Assembly (NCBI GenBank): GCA_022315425.1
Contig: JAIUPT010000036.1
Coordinates: forward strand, 992,001 to 1,056,000
From: Pseudevernia furfuracea
Lineage: Eukaryota; Ascomycota; Lecanoromycetes; Lecanorales; Parmeliaceae
Length of the DNA stretch: 64,000 nt
Direction: 5' to 3'
Shown in pieces: positions 11,251 to 22,964 of the stretch (its first letter is position 1; each line of letters starts with the position of its first letter). The position numbers and the translations under genes are program-made. The notes below the pieces were generated by a model. It did no database searches. It was not told the DNA's origin and saw only the letters and a program-made list of their open reading frames with translations.

Positions 11251-12328
11251 GATGGCTGCGTTGATGCCTCAATCAGCTGCAGAGGCGTAAGGAAGTGAAG
11301 ACCCCAGAGTGATGGGTGAGCTTCTCTCGGACTACGGAGGGGGACACCAAAAGTCTTAGACGCCAAGACTTCTGTGTTAAAATCCCGGATAACGCCCGGC
11401 CTAAAGGGTTTCCCGGACACAGCGCTTAGAGATGGGCGAGCGGTCGTACGCTAGCAAGTCTACAACTGATGTAGGTATAAGTCTATTTAGTGACTTATCT
11501 TCAGTGATCACCTTTTGGTTTAGTCGTAAGGGTTAGCAAACCCGTCCCTTCTCTTCTCTCTTAGAGGTGCTTCGGAGACGTACCTGACCTAAGCCTAGCT
11601 TGGGGCACCGGCCCCTAGCAAACCCCAAAATAGATCTCTAAATTTAATCGAGGCGTCCAAGGAAATTCTTCTAGGGACCGTCGCTACGGGGTCGCTTTCC
11701 GAGAGTAGGGTTAGGGCTTCGACTAGCGCAGTCCAGGTCGATCATCATTGATCGACCTCCGTACTCCGTACAATCACTGATTTTCATGATTTATAATTCA
11801 ATTTTTCGCATTCTTTATCTAGTTGTTGTGGAACAAAAAATTGCATATCCCAGTAGATTGTACTTCCTAGTGAACTCGAGCTGGAGTGCAATGATCAAAA
11901 CTTGAAGCAAGAGAGCGTCAGGGAGCCATGCAAGACAACTGAAATTACTGCAAAACATCCAATGATGAGCTCAATTAACATCCTAATAATGCCGGTTCTA
12001 AAAAACCAATCCAGTACCTATATGATTCTACTGGTGCCAGGAGAAAAGATTACAACGGGTAACATGGCATCATGAGGCTCTCAAAAGCATAGTTTTCTAC
12101 ATTGAGAAAAGATTCGGGATTGAAGTTGCCTTTGACATGCTTTGCGAATACTAACCGTGATTATCAAGCTTATTCTTTATGGAAGCCATCGGAATCAGGA
12201 CCTTACGTCGTTTGTCTCCGTTCCAGCCCTCAAGTGGTCGACTATATCTCTTCCAATGCCCCAGCAGTCTCTTGAATTCTCCGGTTTTATTCTACAGTGT
12301 CTTCAGTAGCAAGTCTGAATCCCAAAAG
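11251..12328. other. No gene; possible transposon relic upstream of PAP1 (1.1 kb)
   Basis: No coding frame is supported. From about 11373 (TGTTAAAATCCCGG) to about 11760 the sequence changes character (GC clusters CCCGG, then an AT-rich stretch) and contains the hairpin listed separately. TGTTA is a common start of fungal LTRs, but I found no matching end or target duplication, so a solo-LTR reading is only a suspicion. Confidence 0.3.
11735..11758. repeat. Perfect 10-bp inverted repeat with 4-nt loop
   Basis: AGGTCGATCA, loop TCAT, TGATCGACCT. It lies in the gene-free stretch upstream of PAP1 and could be part of a mobile-element relic. It shows no T-run or other sign of a terminator. Confidence 0.7.
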
Positions 12329-13620
12329 ATGGCTGGTTTTGGGCACTCGACAACTGGTGCAGAGGCTTTTCAAGGACAGTGTCAAGGGCAAAAACAGTAA
12401 GATCACCGTTACTCATCGAAGACAGACACTGCTAATGCGTAATGGTTCTAATCACCGAACCAAGTGACGGTGGTATAGGCGCAGAGACTGCCTTGTCCCT
12501 TGCTGCTGAGTCTCCTGCGTGCATCCTTTTCGCAGGTCGCTCGTTACCCAAGATCCAAATTATCGTTGAGCGTATCCGCCGTACTTATCCAGACGTCACG
12601 ACCCAGTTCACTTCTTTAGATCTCGGCAGCCAACATGCCACTCGAGAAGCTGCTGCAAGTATCAATAAAAGCGTCCAGAGCATTGATATTTTGATCAAAA
12701 ATGCGGCAATCATGGCATGTCCTTTTGCAAAGACCGCAGATGGAATCCAGAGCAAATTCGGCACTAATCATATCCGGCATTTCCTTTTGACGAACTTGAT
12801 TATGGAAAAACTGATTGTTGGTCGAGGGGCAAGAATAGTCAACGTGTCTAGTTTAGGACACCGAATGTCGGACGTGGAGCTAGATGACTGGAATTTCGAG
12901 GTGTGTAGACCCTGCTGCTGTATTACGACACATGAGGCATTTTACTAATGCCCTCCTAGGATGGAACCAAATATAACGCCTTCTCAGCATACGTAATGTC
13001 TTTTCGGCGTTAAGATCTCGCTTATGCTAGGCAGTGAGCCTGGAGACATACTCTCGGGCTCGAGTCTCTACCTCCATAGAACAATGCTGACTTCGAAGTA
13101 TTCATCCAGGGTAGGGCAAAAACAGCAAACATTCTCTTTACTGTAGCCTTAGCGTCAAAGCTGCATACAAGGCATGTAGATTCGATTTCACTACATCGAG
13201 GCTGCAAATGATATCCTAAGGCCTTGGTATAATTCTGACGGGATTGCAGCTGTCAAGACCAATCTCCAAGTACACATGACGCCAGAATCAAGGGAAGAAG
13301 CTATAAAAAGAATCGAATCAAACACAGGCCGTAAGTAAATCTGTCCTTCCCTTCTCTTCAGCCCACCATCCGCCCGGGGATCGGAGGATGATATCTGACC
13401 CTTCATTTTGAAAGATCCATTCTCTGCGACTGAGCTCAAGACCATCAAACAGGGTTGTTCAACAACCCTCGTCGCAGCACTGGATCCCACCCTTGCATCC
13501 GGGAGTTACTTGGAAGATTGCATGGTAGCCGAACCTGAAGCCTACGCGAGAGACCAAGAGAAATCTGAACTGCTGTGGGCTATGAGCGAGACACTGGTCG
13601 GACAGAGGTTCAAATGGTAG
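12329..13620 (+). pseudogene. Short-chain dehydrogenase/reductase pseudogene
   Basis: From ATG 12329 (MAGFGHSTTGAEA) through VLITEPSDGGIGAETALSL, AGRSLPKI, SLDLGSQ, INKSVQSIDILIKNAA, ARIVNVSSLGHRMS, TKYNAFSAY plus GRAKTANILFTVALASKLH, NLQVHMTPESREEAI to a C-terminal part ending ETLVGQRFKW. This is a retinol-dehydrogenase-like SDR of about 330 residues. The catalytic Y-x3-K (YGRAK) survives. The cofactor motif TGxxxGIG has become TEPSDGGIG, NNAG has become KNAA, and GHF has become RHF. A 1-nt shift follows GAEA, the acceptor of the first intron (expected near 12441) is lost, and after the region corresponding to SLHPG there is a TGA in frame. These make a functional product unlikely. The intron 12993-13109 is an introner-like copy. 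Confidence 0.7.
12993..13109 (+). repeat. Introner-like intron copy F (117 nt, in SDR pseudogene)
   Basis: Splices GTAATG...ATCCAG between AFSAY and GRAKTANILF. The 5' part contains TTTTCGGCGTTAAG and the 3' block CAATGCTGACTTCGAAG matches the block of the other copies. Confidence 0.65.
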
Positions 13621-14284
13621 CTTGATAAACGATATTAGCACAGGCAAGTTCCAAACCGCGTTCTAGAGCAGCACGGGCTGACAGAGTTAGTGGCAATAGT
13701 GTGAGTACGGCTCTTAAAGATGTCGTAAATTTTGGCGCCGAGAAGAAAATATTAGCTCGTCAAAGACCATGGCCGTGTTTGCTTCGCGTTCACAAGTCCT
13801 CTACTTCGATTTGTCACTTAAAATCAGGCAGGATAGACCGCCATCTTTTCTCCTGAGAAAGAAGGCGATAAACGATCAGATTCAGAACAATGCCTTTGTC
13901 AAGACGTTGCTTGATACGAATCCTTTTTCAATTTCACTATTAGAGGCTCGAGGCTTTGTTCACACTCGGTGTGTTTCTTTGCTCCTCAGATAAATTAGCT
14001 CTCTTGTGATGAGGACCATGCTATTGTCCCCCTGCTTTCGTCGCTTAAGACTCTCAAAGTTCTCGACGCTCATGATATCATCTTACCTCAGCCAGCATCC
14101 TCCTAATAGACAGACCCCTAAAGTTTACAACGACCGACACTTAAAGTCTTCAGGCAAGTCGCCGGCCGCAATCTACACATCTTCGCCCTCCCCGGTTTTC
14201 TAACCCTAGTCCACATATCGACGAGCAGCGTTAATCTTCAATAATGGCCCTCAATTTATGGGACAAGCATTATTGACAGTGGTA
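13621..14284. other. No gene recognised (0.66 kb)
   Basis: Short frames without recognisable features lie between the SDR and RING pseudogenes. It may include decayed 5' coding sequence of the latter. Confidence 0.4.
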
Positions 14285-14935
14285 TTATGACAGGGGACGC
14301 GGTTCGCTTGCCTTGCGGCCACGAGTTTTGGGTCGGGATGTCTTCCGACTTGGCTCTCGCCCGAGGAAGGCAGAAACTCCTGCCCTCTGTGTAGAGCCGA
14401 GCTCTTTCCCACGGCGCCAGAAGTTGGAGAAGGGGTTTGTACACTTACACGACGATAGCGAGGTGGACCGGGATGACAAGGCCACAGAAGTTGATTCCGA
14501 ACTCTCAGCGACCGGCATGGTGCATGAGATCCCGGCCCTTTCGGGACTGGCTCCTCTACGCACAGCTTCGTGGTCTGGGAGCGAGCCTGCCTCCGTGGCG
14601 CCCAAGTAGCACAGATCCTCGCCCCCCGCCTCGACTCTTCGCAGGAAGAAGCGCTCGTCCAGGAACTTCCTCGGAGAAGAGCCTTTCGCGTGCTTCCGAT
14701 TCCGGTGGGGCCGCTGGTATCTGAGCGCGAGATATGGACGTTTTTGAGAGACGAGAGATACTCCTACGATCCGATCTATGGCGCAACATCAAGTGGCTGT
14801 GCATGGTCTCGGGTTTAGGAGGATTCGGACCGAAAGATCAAGTGAGAGACGGTGTTGTTGGGGCTCAGAGATGGAAGAGGTTGTTGTTTAGTCTTTTGAT
14901 GAATGAGGTATGTGACGTAGTCTTGCTCTGAGTTT
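14285..14935 (+). pseudogene. RING-finger protein pseudogene
   Basis: Fragments in successive frames resemble fungal RING-type ubiquitin ligases. The first is DAVRLPCGHEF, the Cys-x-His core of a RING. After a 1-nt shift (four T where three keep the frame, near 14333) comes CLPTWLSPEEGRNSCPLCRAEL, the last Cys-x2-Cys pair. An acidic linker follows (DDSEVDRDDKATEVD) in another frame, and then a C-terminal part (EREIWTFLRDERYSYDPIYG, followed after another shift by NIKWLCMVSGLGGFGPKDQ). At least three frame changes are needed and no introns explain them. The upstream end of the gene was not found. Confidence 0.5.
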
Positions 14936-16027
14936 TTTTATCTAGAATGAAAACCCCCCTCTCTTTCTATCTACATGGACAAAGGTGAAGATGTCAAGTC
15001 ATTGCAGAAGTATGATACATATCAAATCGCCAAATGCAGACGAAAATGGTGTACCGAGTTTCAGTACGTCTCGGAGGATCGTGAGGGTGCGACCCTTGTC
15101 GGTTTGCAATCCGTGTTTTTGCCTACGAGAAGATTTCAAGAGGTCATTCATTCCCTTGCTATAGCGACGACAGAGCAAGGCTAGCAGCCAGAACACCCGG
15201 GCCCAGTTGCATCATCGTCCTTGAGTCCAGCCTCGGGCGAATCTTTACATGTTCATTTCTCGAAGATAACTATCCGCACAGTGAGGGAAAAATCTGTACA
15301 ATGGGGCCTACAGACGACAAATGTATTCATAACCCCCATTCTTGCTCCCCGGATCCCCCATTTCCCCAGGGTTTTCTCATAGCTCGGCCCCTGACGAAAG
15401 TCGTCTCTTGCACTCTACGTGCCCAGGTATGGACACTCGTTTCAGCCAACGGGCCGTCACGTACCAGCCCTTCTGACAGCTTGTCTAGACCTATCATTCA
15501 AGCCATCAAGTCGAAGACCATGGGGACTATTACAGCCAGCAGTATGCGGGTTTGTAGAGGAAGATGGCACCGGCGTGGACTCTAGTGCTTGGCGAATGTC
15601 GACTACTTTGCGCATGACTGGATTTGATGTGTAGTAGGGTGAACCAAAGAAATTTCCTTTTCATGGTGAACAGCGGCTATTATTTCTAAACCGAGCTCGC
15701 TCGCGAGTATTCAGGCCTGCGTTAAGTAGAGCGATTTTGCACTTTAGATGCCTTTGGTTTGTAGCAGTACGCTTTCCGAGTCTCAGACACAAGTACTAGA
15801 CAAAGATTCTCTCTTTGTATCTTCTGGAAAATTACCGTCAGTCAATATTTCGAGGGCTAGAACCAAGGCAGAAAAATAACACCAGCCAATATATTTAGTC
15901 TCACAAAGTGCAAAAAGGCATTAGCATCAGCCCCGACTGGTGTCTTTCGCCCGATACTTCAGCTCCGCAGTCGGTCGCTTATTAGGAAAAAGGATGAGGT
16001 TCCTTGGCCCATTAATTTGCAATCACC
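14936..16027. other. No gene recognised (1.1 kb)
   Basis: Frames of up to 94 codons lack family resemblance. The last 300 bases are the 3' flank of the four-TM gene. Confidence 0.45.
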
Positions 16028-17007
16028 CTACACAACGGTGACTTCCTTAACAGAGTCACATTCATCTGCAAGGCTGTGCTTTCTTCCACATCCAAGCTCG
16101 GCTGCGCAGTCATGATCTTGCCCTGAGCTCGCTTCTGATACCCACGTACAATCTCCTTTGGAGCTGTGACTCTTACGAGTGTCCAGTTCATGTAGGGAGC
16201 TGTGACTCTTACGGGTGTCCAGTTCATGTGGCGAGCTGATGCCAACAATTGGCTCGTAGGACTCACTGAATGAGTAGGCTGGGGGGCCCATCTGCTCGCC
16301 AGCTTTCCCGCGTCTCTTCTTCTCGCGGTTGCACAGGTCTGTTGCACGGCACGCGATCATGAACAGTACAAAATGAATGATCCTATTGTGACATTAACAC
16401 CATGAAGACAGCCCAAAAACTTGGTGCTCTCGGGACAAGGGTGAAGACCACATACGCAAGTAAGCAAGCGCCTGCAAATGCAGTCATTTCTAGGCCCCCC
16501 ACCAGATGGATCAATCTCTCACAACTCGCCGACACCGGCCCGTCAGAATCATCATCGGTAGGTACCTGACATTCTTCGTATGGGGTCCAGAAGGACGAGC
16601 TCAGCATTCCAAGGGGAGCGCAGGTAGCAATGGCCAGGAAGCAGATCAAGTCGAGGCTAAGAAACAAGCCGGGGTGCAATGGAGATGAGGTGAATCGGCG
16701 TCGAATAAGGCAAAATAATGTCCAGCCGAGCGATGGTATTACCTAGCATTGAGAATTGGGTCAGAGGGGATTAGGGACACGAACATGACGGACTGAACAG
16801 GAGGGAACATACAGCGGCTAGGGCTAGCCCTTGTCCCCAATTGGCAATCCTAAGATTTTGTGGCCAACTGTTGCTGGAGGTGAGTAGGAGGGCAATAACG
16901 AAGCAAATCAGTGAAATACATGCTAACAGTAGGAGAACATAGCGAGGGATGAGGGAGTTCAGTCGCCGTCTGAATTGCTCGTTGAATAATTTGGTTTCTG
17001 TCAGCAT
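16028..17007 (-). CDS. Four-transmembrane protein, MARVEL-like
   Basis: Three exons (17007-16813, 16742-16456, 16382-16028) give 278 residues. The order is: short cytosolic start (MLTETKLFNEQFRRRLNS), TM1 YVLL...VIALLLT, TM2 around LALAAVIPSLGWTLFCLI, TM3 LFLSLDLICFLAIATCAPLG, a loop with an acidic patch (TDDDSDG) and two Cys, TM4 AFAGACLLAIIHFVLFMIAC, then a charged Ser-rich cytosolic tail. Four segments with a short loop and a long polar tail fit the MARVEL-type membrane proteins common in ascomycetes. No enzyme motif is visible. The tail contains a perfect duplication of the unit HELDTRKSHSS. Intron 2 (16383-16455) is needed for TM4 to be complete. Unspliced frames stop at once, which supports the joins. 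Confidence 0.75.
16160..16231 (-). repeat. 36-bp tandem duplication in coding sequence
   Basis: Two adjacent copies that differ at about two positions and encode a repeated 12-residue unit (HELDTRKSHSS plus one residue) in the cytosolic tail of the four-TM protein. The frame is kept. Confidence 0.85.
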
Positions 17008-17959
17008 GATGGGAGGCAATATTTGCACGCCCGATGGAAGGAGGTATATATTGGCAAAATCAGGGTCGAAGGATAACACTCAGTTGAAGGCATGAGGACT
17101 GGAGAATATTAATAACATCGTGCGCCTGGACTGCTACAGAGCATGTTGGAAAGCGATGCGGCGGTGCTAGGAGAGATAAGCGACGTAACACCATAAAGTA
17201 CTCTCTATGCGCCGGGCTGGGCAGGTCACAGCTGAGGTATTTTTAAGTACGGGAGAAGAGGGTGGGGTACAGCGCATGAAGAAATGTCTCAAGTCAAAAG
17301 GCGGGGAAAAAGGGGTGTGCAAGGATCAGTGTAAAATAGATAATAATAATAGATAATAATAATAGATAATAATAATAGATAATAATAATAGATGCTTGCG
17401 CGAGAAGATGATGATGAACTTTGAGTTTCTGCTGATTATGCGTCACCGTCACCGCCGACTTTGGGGCGACGGCCCGTTGAGTTTTGACCGTTTGAATCTT
17501 GGCAGTTGACCTATCATATCTAACCGTAGGTAGCTAGATACATCGAACCAAGCAATGCCTGGTGGCCGATGAAAAAAAGCTTGCTCGCGACAAGCCTTTG
17601 CGGGTGGCGTAGTAGCCAAGATATATATCAGTCTTGACTCTTGCATGCATCAAACATCAGGCAAACCCAAACTAAAAGGAAAAAGTAATACGAATTATAC
17701 GAGTAAGTAGCTCGCTAAATTACGGACGACTCGTTATAAGTCAAATGAAAAACAGCTCGGTCAGCAAATCCTGCACTTGAACATTACCTTACCTCCTTGC
17801 TTGCTTCTTCCTACTAAAACTTCCCGGCTGACCCCTAAACCCCAACACCCCGTCATCAGCCTGCTTACGCGGCTTTGTCCTCCAAGCTGAACTTGTCATG
17901 TCTTCCCTCCCTCTCCCTCTCCCTCTCCATTCCTCTTTCCCTATTCTCCATGCCTTCCC
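17008..17959. other. Divergent intergenic region (0.95 kb)
   Basis: Separates the four-TM gene and the GT90 gene, which are transcribed away from each other. It holds a 13-bp minisatellite and CT-rich stretches (around 17898-17950) just upstream of the GT90 start, a common feature of fungal promoters. Confidence 0.5.
17338..17393. repeat. 13-bp minisatellite, about 4.3 copies
   Basis: Perfect repeats of AGATAATAATAAT in the intergenic region. Confidence 0.95.
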
Positions 17960-20655
17960 ATGTTCTCTCCGCCTCTCACCTTTTATGCCGCTACGGCCAT
18001 CTATCTCTCCTCTCATTTCCTCATCCATATCCTGTCCATTAATTTCCGCCTTCCCTACCTCCATTCCGAGTGGCTCTGCTGGTCATTTCTTCTCCTTGCT
18101 GCCAGTTTAGTCCGTCCTGCCAACGACGTTGATCAAGATGCCACCACACAATCAGATAAACTCGCTCTTGCCATTGCTGCTGTGTGCGCCTTTCGCACTC
18201 TAGGCGGAGTCGACTGGGCTTTCGTAGGTCTTTGTGTCTCGCTTGCCTGCGCATCAACTTACACTCTTGTGCTCATAGCCACTACTCACCCCCTTGTCGC
18301 TACTCATCATACACCAAATTTCCAACACAAACCTTCCACTCGAGTCGCTGGAGAAGTCCCAGCCTGTCGGAACTGTCGCCCACGTTGCACTCGTTTCTTG
18401 GAAATCAGCCCCGGCCTTGGCTCTCATCCCTGCCGTACTGTCTGCAGCTTGGCTTCTACCAGTACCGTATTCAGCATGGCAGGTTTGCGCCGGAATTACT
18501 TTCGCCCTCGCCCTGATGGCTGTCTACATGTTGATCTACGAGCAAAGAGATGAATCGTCGTCAGAGCAGGACGCGGACCGCATACCTCTACCCTCTCCTG
18601 CAACATCCTGGCGGGCCTTAGCTGTACTGACCATGATGTTACTCATTACGCCAAAATCCTTCTTGCCAACAAAGTTTTCCGAACCTGTGACCTTAGTCGT
18701 TGTTGCGATGCTGAAGTCTCTACAATGGGTGATGGTCATGGAATTGGTCAGTCTCCGCCATTTTGCTCATTTGGCTGCTCTGACAGCCTGAATAGGTGCG
18801 CAAAGGATTCCTGACGCCCCTGACCACAACATCGACGTTTGCTATCAGCACCGTACGCACTTTCCAATTACAAGCTACAACGGGAAGAGCTGGACTTGTT
18901 GCTAGCGTCGCTTTCATCAGTCTTTTTCAGACACACAGACTTATTCAAAAAACGTCCTATAATCGAAGGATACTATCAGCTATCGGCTGCATATTCATAC
19001 TGGGATTGGTCGTAAACCAACCCATATCTGATAATCGCGCACTGCAAGGGACGTGGATAGGCTCTCTCTTTGCAGGCAACGAACCGCATCCGATCGAGTT
19101 GCTGGTCGAGGAAGCAAATGAAGATTTCAAGTCCATGGTTGAAGGTCAGTCCAAGACGCTACCAAATGCCATCGCCGAATACGAGAGAAGATACCGTATG
19201 GAACCGCCGCCGGGATTTGATCTCTGGTTCAAACTTGCCATTGAGTCGAATTGTACGATAGTGGACAACTTCGATACTGTCATGCAATCTCTGGAGCCCT
19301 TCTGGGGCATCACTGCCAAAGAGATGCGAGCAAGAGCCGACATGTTTACACAAATCCCCCTAGCCAAGTGGGCTTTAAGAGACAAAAAACCCACCAAGTT
19401 GAGTGACTCGCTGGTCTTGGGGGGTTTCAATACTGTGCTCAGCGGGTGGTTGGAGCGTTTCAAGGACATTCTGCCTGACATGGAGATCACCATTAACGGC
19501 CTTGCTGAACCTAGAGTGATAGTGCCAAACGATAGACTCAATCATCTCATCCAAACATGTCCGAGAGTTGATTCCACAACAACCGACGACCAGCAAAGAA
19601 AGCCGCTCGAGATAATGGATTTGGGCAAGGACAAGTCATGGCAGATAGGCACAAGATCATGTCCCGAGAACTCTCCCAGTCGATCGATCTTGCTGCCTGC
19701 GGAGGAAGAAGGGCTGCAGTTCATCAGGAACGTCACTAAAAGCAAAGACATCTGCGAAGCGCCTGAGGCTGCGATGTCCCACGCAATGTTTCTCGCGCCT
19801 TACAACTTGAAAGTCACTGACACTCTGGTACCGGTCTTCTCCCATGGTAAACCATCTTCATCTCAGGATATTCTCTACCCCAGTCCGGATTACATTGAGG
19901 GTTACCAGAAGAAGAATTACAATGAGACTGAGGATCCACTGTGGGAGAATAAAACCAATCAACTGTATTGGACAGGCAGTGACACAGGAGGTTATGCGTC
20001 AGGAGACAACTGGCGTCATTTCCACCGGCAGCGTTTCGTAGACATGGTTACGAACAGTAACAACGAGATCTCCGTACTCCAGCGTGTCAAGTCTGGTCGT
20101 TTTGGCAAGTCCACTCGCTGGGAGGAGCGTAAACAGACGATGGCCAGCCTCTCCGACTTAGTACACGTTCATTTCACGTCCATGGATATTTGCACGGGAT
20201 CGGCTTGTTATGAAGAGAAGCAGGCTCTACCTGTTGGGAAGGGAGAAGAGAGATCCGCGGGGTACGGTTCAAAGTTTTTGTTCGACGTCGACGGCATGGG
20301 CCGAACCGAGCGCTACTATCGTCTATTGGGCTCGAGAAGTACTGTCTTCAAGCAGACTATGTATCAGGAGTGGCACGATGATCGAATCGTGCCATGGGTT
20401 CACTATGTGCCCGTCAGCTTGGGTATGGGAGAGTTGCCTGAGATATTGAACTTCATGGCGAAAGACGAAAAAGGTCAGACGATTGCCAGGAACATTGCGG
20501 ATGCGGGCAGAATATGGCAACAGACCGCATTGAGGGAGGAAGATATGGATTTAGCGTTTCTAAGGATCATGCTTGAGTATGCAAGGCTAACCAGCGATGA
20601 AAGGGATCACAGTGGGATGTGTCCTAGAGGTAGGACAAGAGTCGCCGGCAGATGA
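17960..20655 (+). CDS. Polytopic GT90 (CAP10-like) glycosyltransferase
   Basis: Three exons (17960-18223, 18279-18746, 18796-20655; introns 55 and 49 nt) join to 863 residues. The first half is membrane: repeated hydrophobic segments such as IYLSSHFLIHILSI, LLLAASLV, SLLIIHQI, LALIPAVLSAAWLL, ITFALALMAVYMLIY, VLTMMLLI and VTLVVVAMLKSLQWVMVMEL. After ILSAIGCIFILGLVV follows a soluble GT90 domain: FDLWFKLAIESNCTIVDNFD, TNQLYWTGSDTGGY, NWRHFHRQRFV, then the conserved C-terminal block SKFLFDVDGMGRTERYYRLL with STVFKQTMYQEWHDDRIVPW and HYVPVSLGMGELPEIL. GT90 enzymes include Cryptococcus CAP10 and protein O-glucosyl/xylosyltransferases. In fungi they are tied to surface glycans and act in the secretory pathway. 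Donor and acceptor cannot be deduced. Confidence 0.93.
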
Positions 20656-22147
20656 TGACTCAGCATGCGATTATCAGACCAGGGAGAAAAAGGAGTATGG
20701 TCGGAAAGTTGATACCCTATTTGTTATTATCCCTTGTAAATACATTCGAGACGAGACCAGATTGAGGCTCTGAGCCTTGAACCCCTTCGTCCTGCCCTAT
20801 ATGATGAACTCAAGCCTTTGGGCGTCCTGTCAAACGACTGTTCCAGGAAAACAGTGAGGTATAAGCTCGAACACTCCCTGCCATCATGGTCTACAAAATC
20901 CAAAGTGCAGGGAACGCCGCAGAGGTTGCCGCAGCTATGGTGTACTAGCGTCGCATGAAGCCCAGATCACACCATCATCTTGCCGAGCGGCAGATCGTTC
21001 AAAAGCTCCCGTACTCGTTGGGGCTTCGAACCAGACCGGGTGGGAGATCGAGGGATTGAGATGCGAGGCTGGCTGGGAGATGTGAGGGAGGTTGATGGAG
21101 GAAGTTGAGAGGGGGATGATTGATGGTGTGGTGAGAGGTGCGGAGGGGTCCACTACCATTCTCCCGGGAGTACCTGGATGGAGTACAATGGGCAGCTAGG
21201 TACCAATCAGTCCGAGTGTCCTTGACGACTGCCTGTTTACGAATCGAAGGAAGGAGGATCTGCGTGTCATTTTCGGGTTTCGTGGACCGTGGTTTTATAC
21301 TCGAGCTCTGTGTACTGATACGTTTTCTATGACTGTGGGAGGAAAAGGGACGGGGTTTCTTGCAGCTTTGGTGTAGGGAGCTCTTTCTACTAAGCTCTGT
21401 CGTGAGGAAAGTAGGGTTCTTGACGGCTTGGTGTGCAGTTGATCAACGGATTCGGTTGATCTGACGGGATCAACGGATGGGGAGACGAGAGAGTCATTGG
21501 GAGAGCATCATAGACTTCAAACAGGTATGTTTTGTACAGTGATGGAAAGTGTACAAGAGAGAATACTGAATGTGCAGAGTGATGTAAACCACAAAGGAAA
21601 TGAATGTCTGCGCCTGTGAATGCCGCAGACGCATGAAGTGACAAAAAGAGCAAAAACATACAACAGCTAGTATTCGCTTGTTGTCACCAACCCAACTACT
21701 AATTGGCCGATCTGAAGCTTATCTTTGGCTGAGCGGACGGGAAGCCGAGTTTTCAACAGTCTGTGGCCGTATGTACAGAATGATTACTTATTTACTTATA
21801 TAAATACAATATTGTCAGACTCATTTTTTAAGGCCTCGAAACCTTGCTTTTGTTTTCAAATATCAATTTTTGGGGTAAAAGGCCCTAAGCAAGCTCACCA
21901 TCTTGATGGTATGTAGCTTGACTTATTGCTGGTGACACGAATGGACAGTGTTCAAGCCCAGTATGCTGAATGCTGACCCTGGAATGGGAAGAGCAATGTG
22001 GAAAATCTATTCCCATCATACCATGTCAGCCAGAAACTCGATTATTCGAAACGATCAATTATGACACCAAGCACCCGGAGCAGGAGTATGCCCTTTGATC
22101 GTCTCTGCTACCATATGACGGCACAAGAGGTTTTCAACCCCTGAGAG
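20656..22147. other. No gene recognised (1.5 kb)
   Basis: Short frames only. A 20-codon frame from ATG 20886 (MVYKIQSAGNAAEV) has a good start context but no convincing continuation. AT-rich from about 21660. Confidence 0.5.
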
Positions 22148-22964
22148 ATGCGAGCGGTGATAACTGCCCTGCAAACTCCTGAGCAGTACGGAGAACCCCC
22201 CTCCAAGGTATACCAGAATGAAGAAGTCAAGTCTGATCTTCGGGACCATGCAGAAGAGCCGCGGCTGGAAAGGGGCAATGTGTCGAGCAAAGTAGGAAAA
22301 AGAGTACACAGAAGTGAGCTTTGGGCTCTCGAAAACCCTCACAATTTCATTCCAAACTCATACTCCCACGCCCGGCGTACTCAGCAACTAGTATCTGAAG
22401 ATGGCAGGCCGGTAACAATGCATCTCTTGCTCTCGTCTTGCACATGTCTGCTAACGACGTGAGTTTAGAACTCGGTCGTCCTTGAGGACGCTTCTTCGTC
22501 TGACAGTAAGTCTCCTTCGTTTTCCAACATCTCAACACCGTCACGTCGAGGCATCGGCCCAACTCCACCTGCCAGTGGCCCAAACACAACCACCGGACCC
22601 TCCACAAGCCGCAGCTAATGCTTCTCAAGCCCCGATCACTTGGACTGTTCCGCCGCAGCAAGTGTGCGAAAACGGAGCGACGCCAACCAACGTCTGCGGG
22701 AAATACTCAGAGGCGAAGAACGATCCTCCGAAGAAACCTTCCACCAGAGGAGGCACAGGACCGTACAAATGTCCTCGTTGCGAATTTGGATACTCGAGGA
22801 TCGACAGTGTCCGACGGCATTTCCCGCTCTGCATCGCCACAAACGGCAACCCCGACTGTGATGCCTGGACCGACGATGAAAGTTATGCCGCCGGCGTGGC
22901 AGATCGCAATGCTTCGAGGGCCAAGGACAAAGACACAGCGAAGGAACGCAGGCCGTCAGTCTAA
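22148..22964 (+). CDS. Ser/Pro-rich protein with one C2HC zinc-finger motif
   Basis: Three exons (22148-22411, 22469-22574, 22630-22964) join to 234 residues. The first half is polar and probably disordered, with a Ser/Pro-rich patch (SKSPSFSNISTPSRRGIGPT). The C-terminal half has a single finger, YKCPRCEFGYSRIDSVRRHF followed by PLC, spaced C-x2-C-x12-H-x3-C, close to a C2H2 finger with the last His replaced by Cys. An acidic patch (DCDAWTDDES) and a Lys/Arg-rich end follow. Intron 1 has a perfect branch (TGCTAAC) and a TAG acceptor. Intron 2 either ends at AAG 22629 with branch GCTAAT or at CAG 22614; both keep the frame. Nucleic-acid or protein binding is likely, but no specific role can be given. 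Confidence 0.6.

Noticed and set aside
11705..11716. TAGGGTTAGGG, resembling telomere repeat
   Set aside because: Under two units; expected by chance and not at a chromosome end.
17449..17646. 65-codon minus frame near the minisatellite
   Set aside because: No start context, no resemblance, in the promoter region of two divergent genes.
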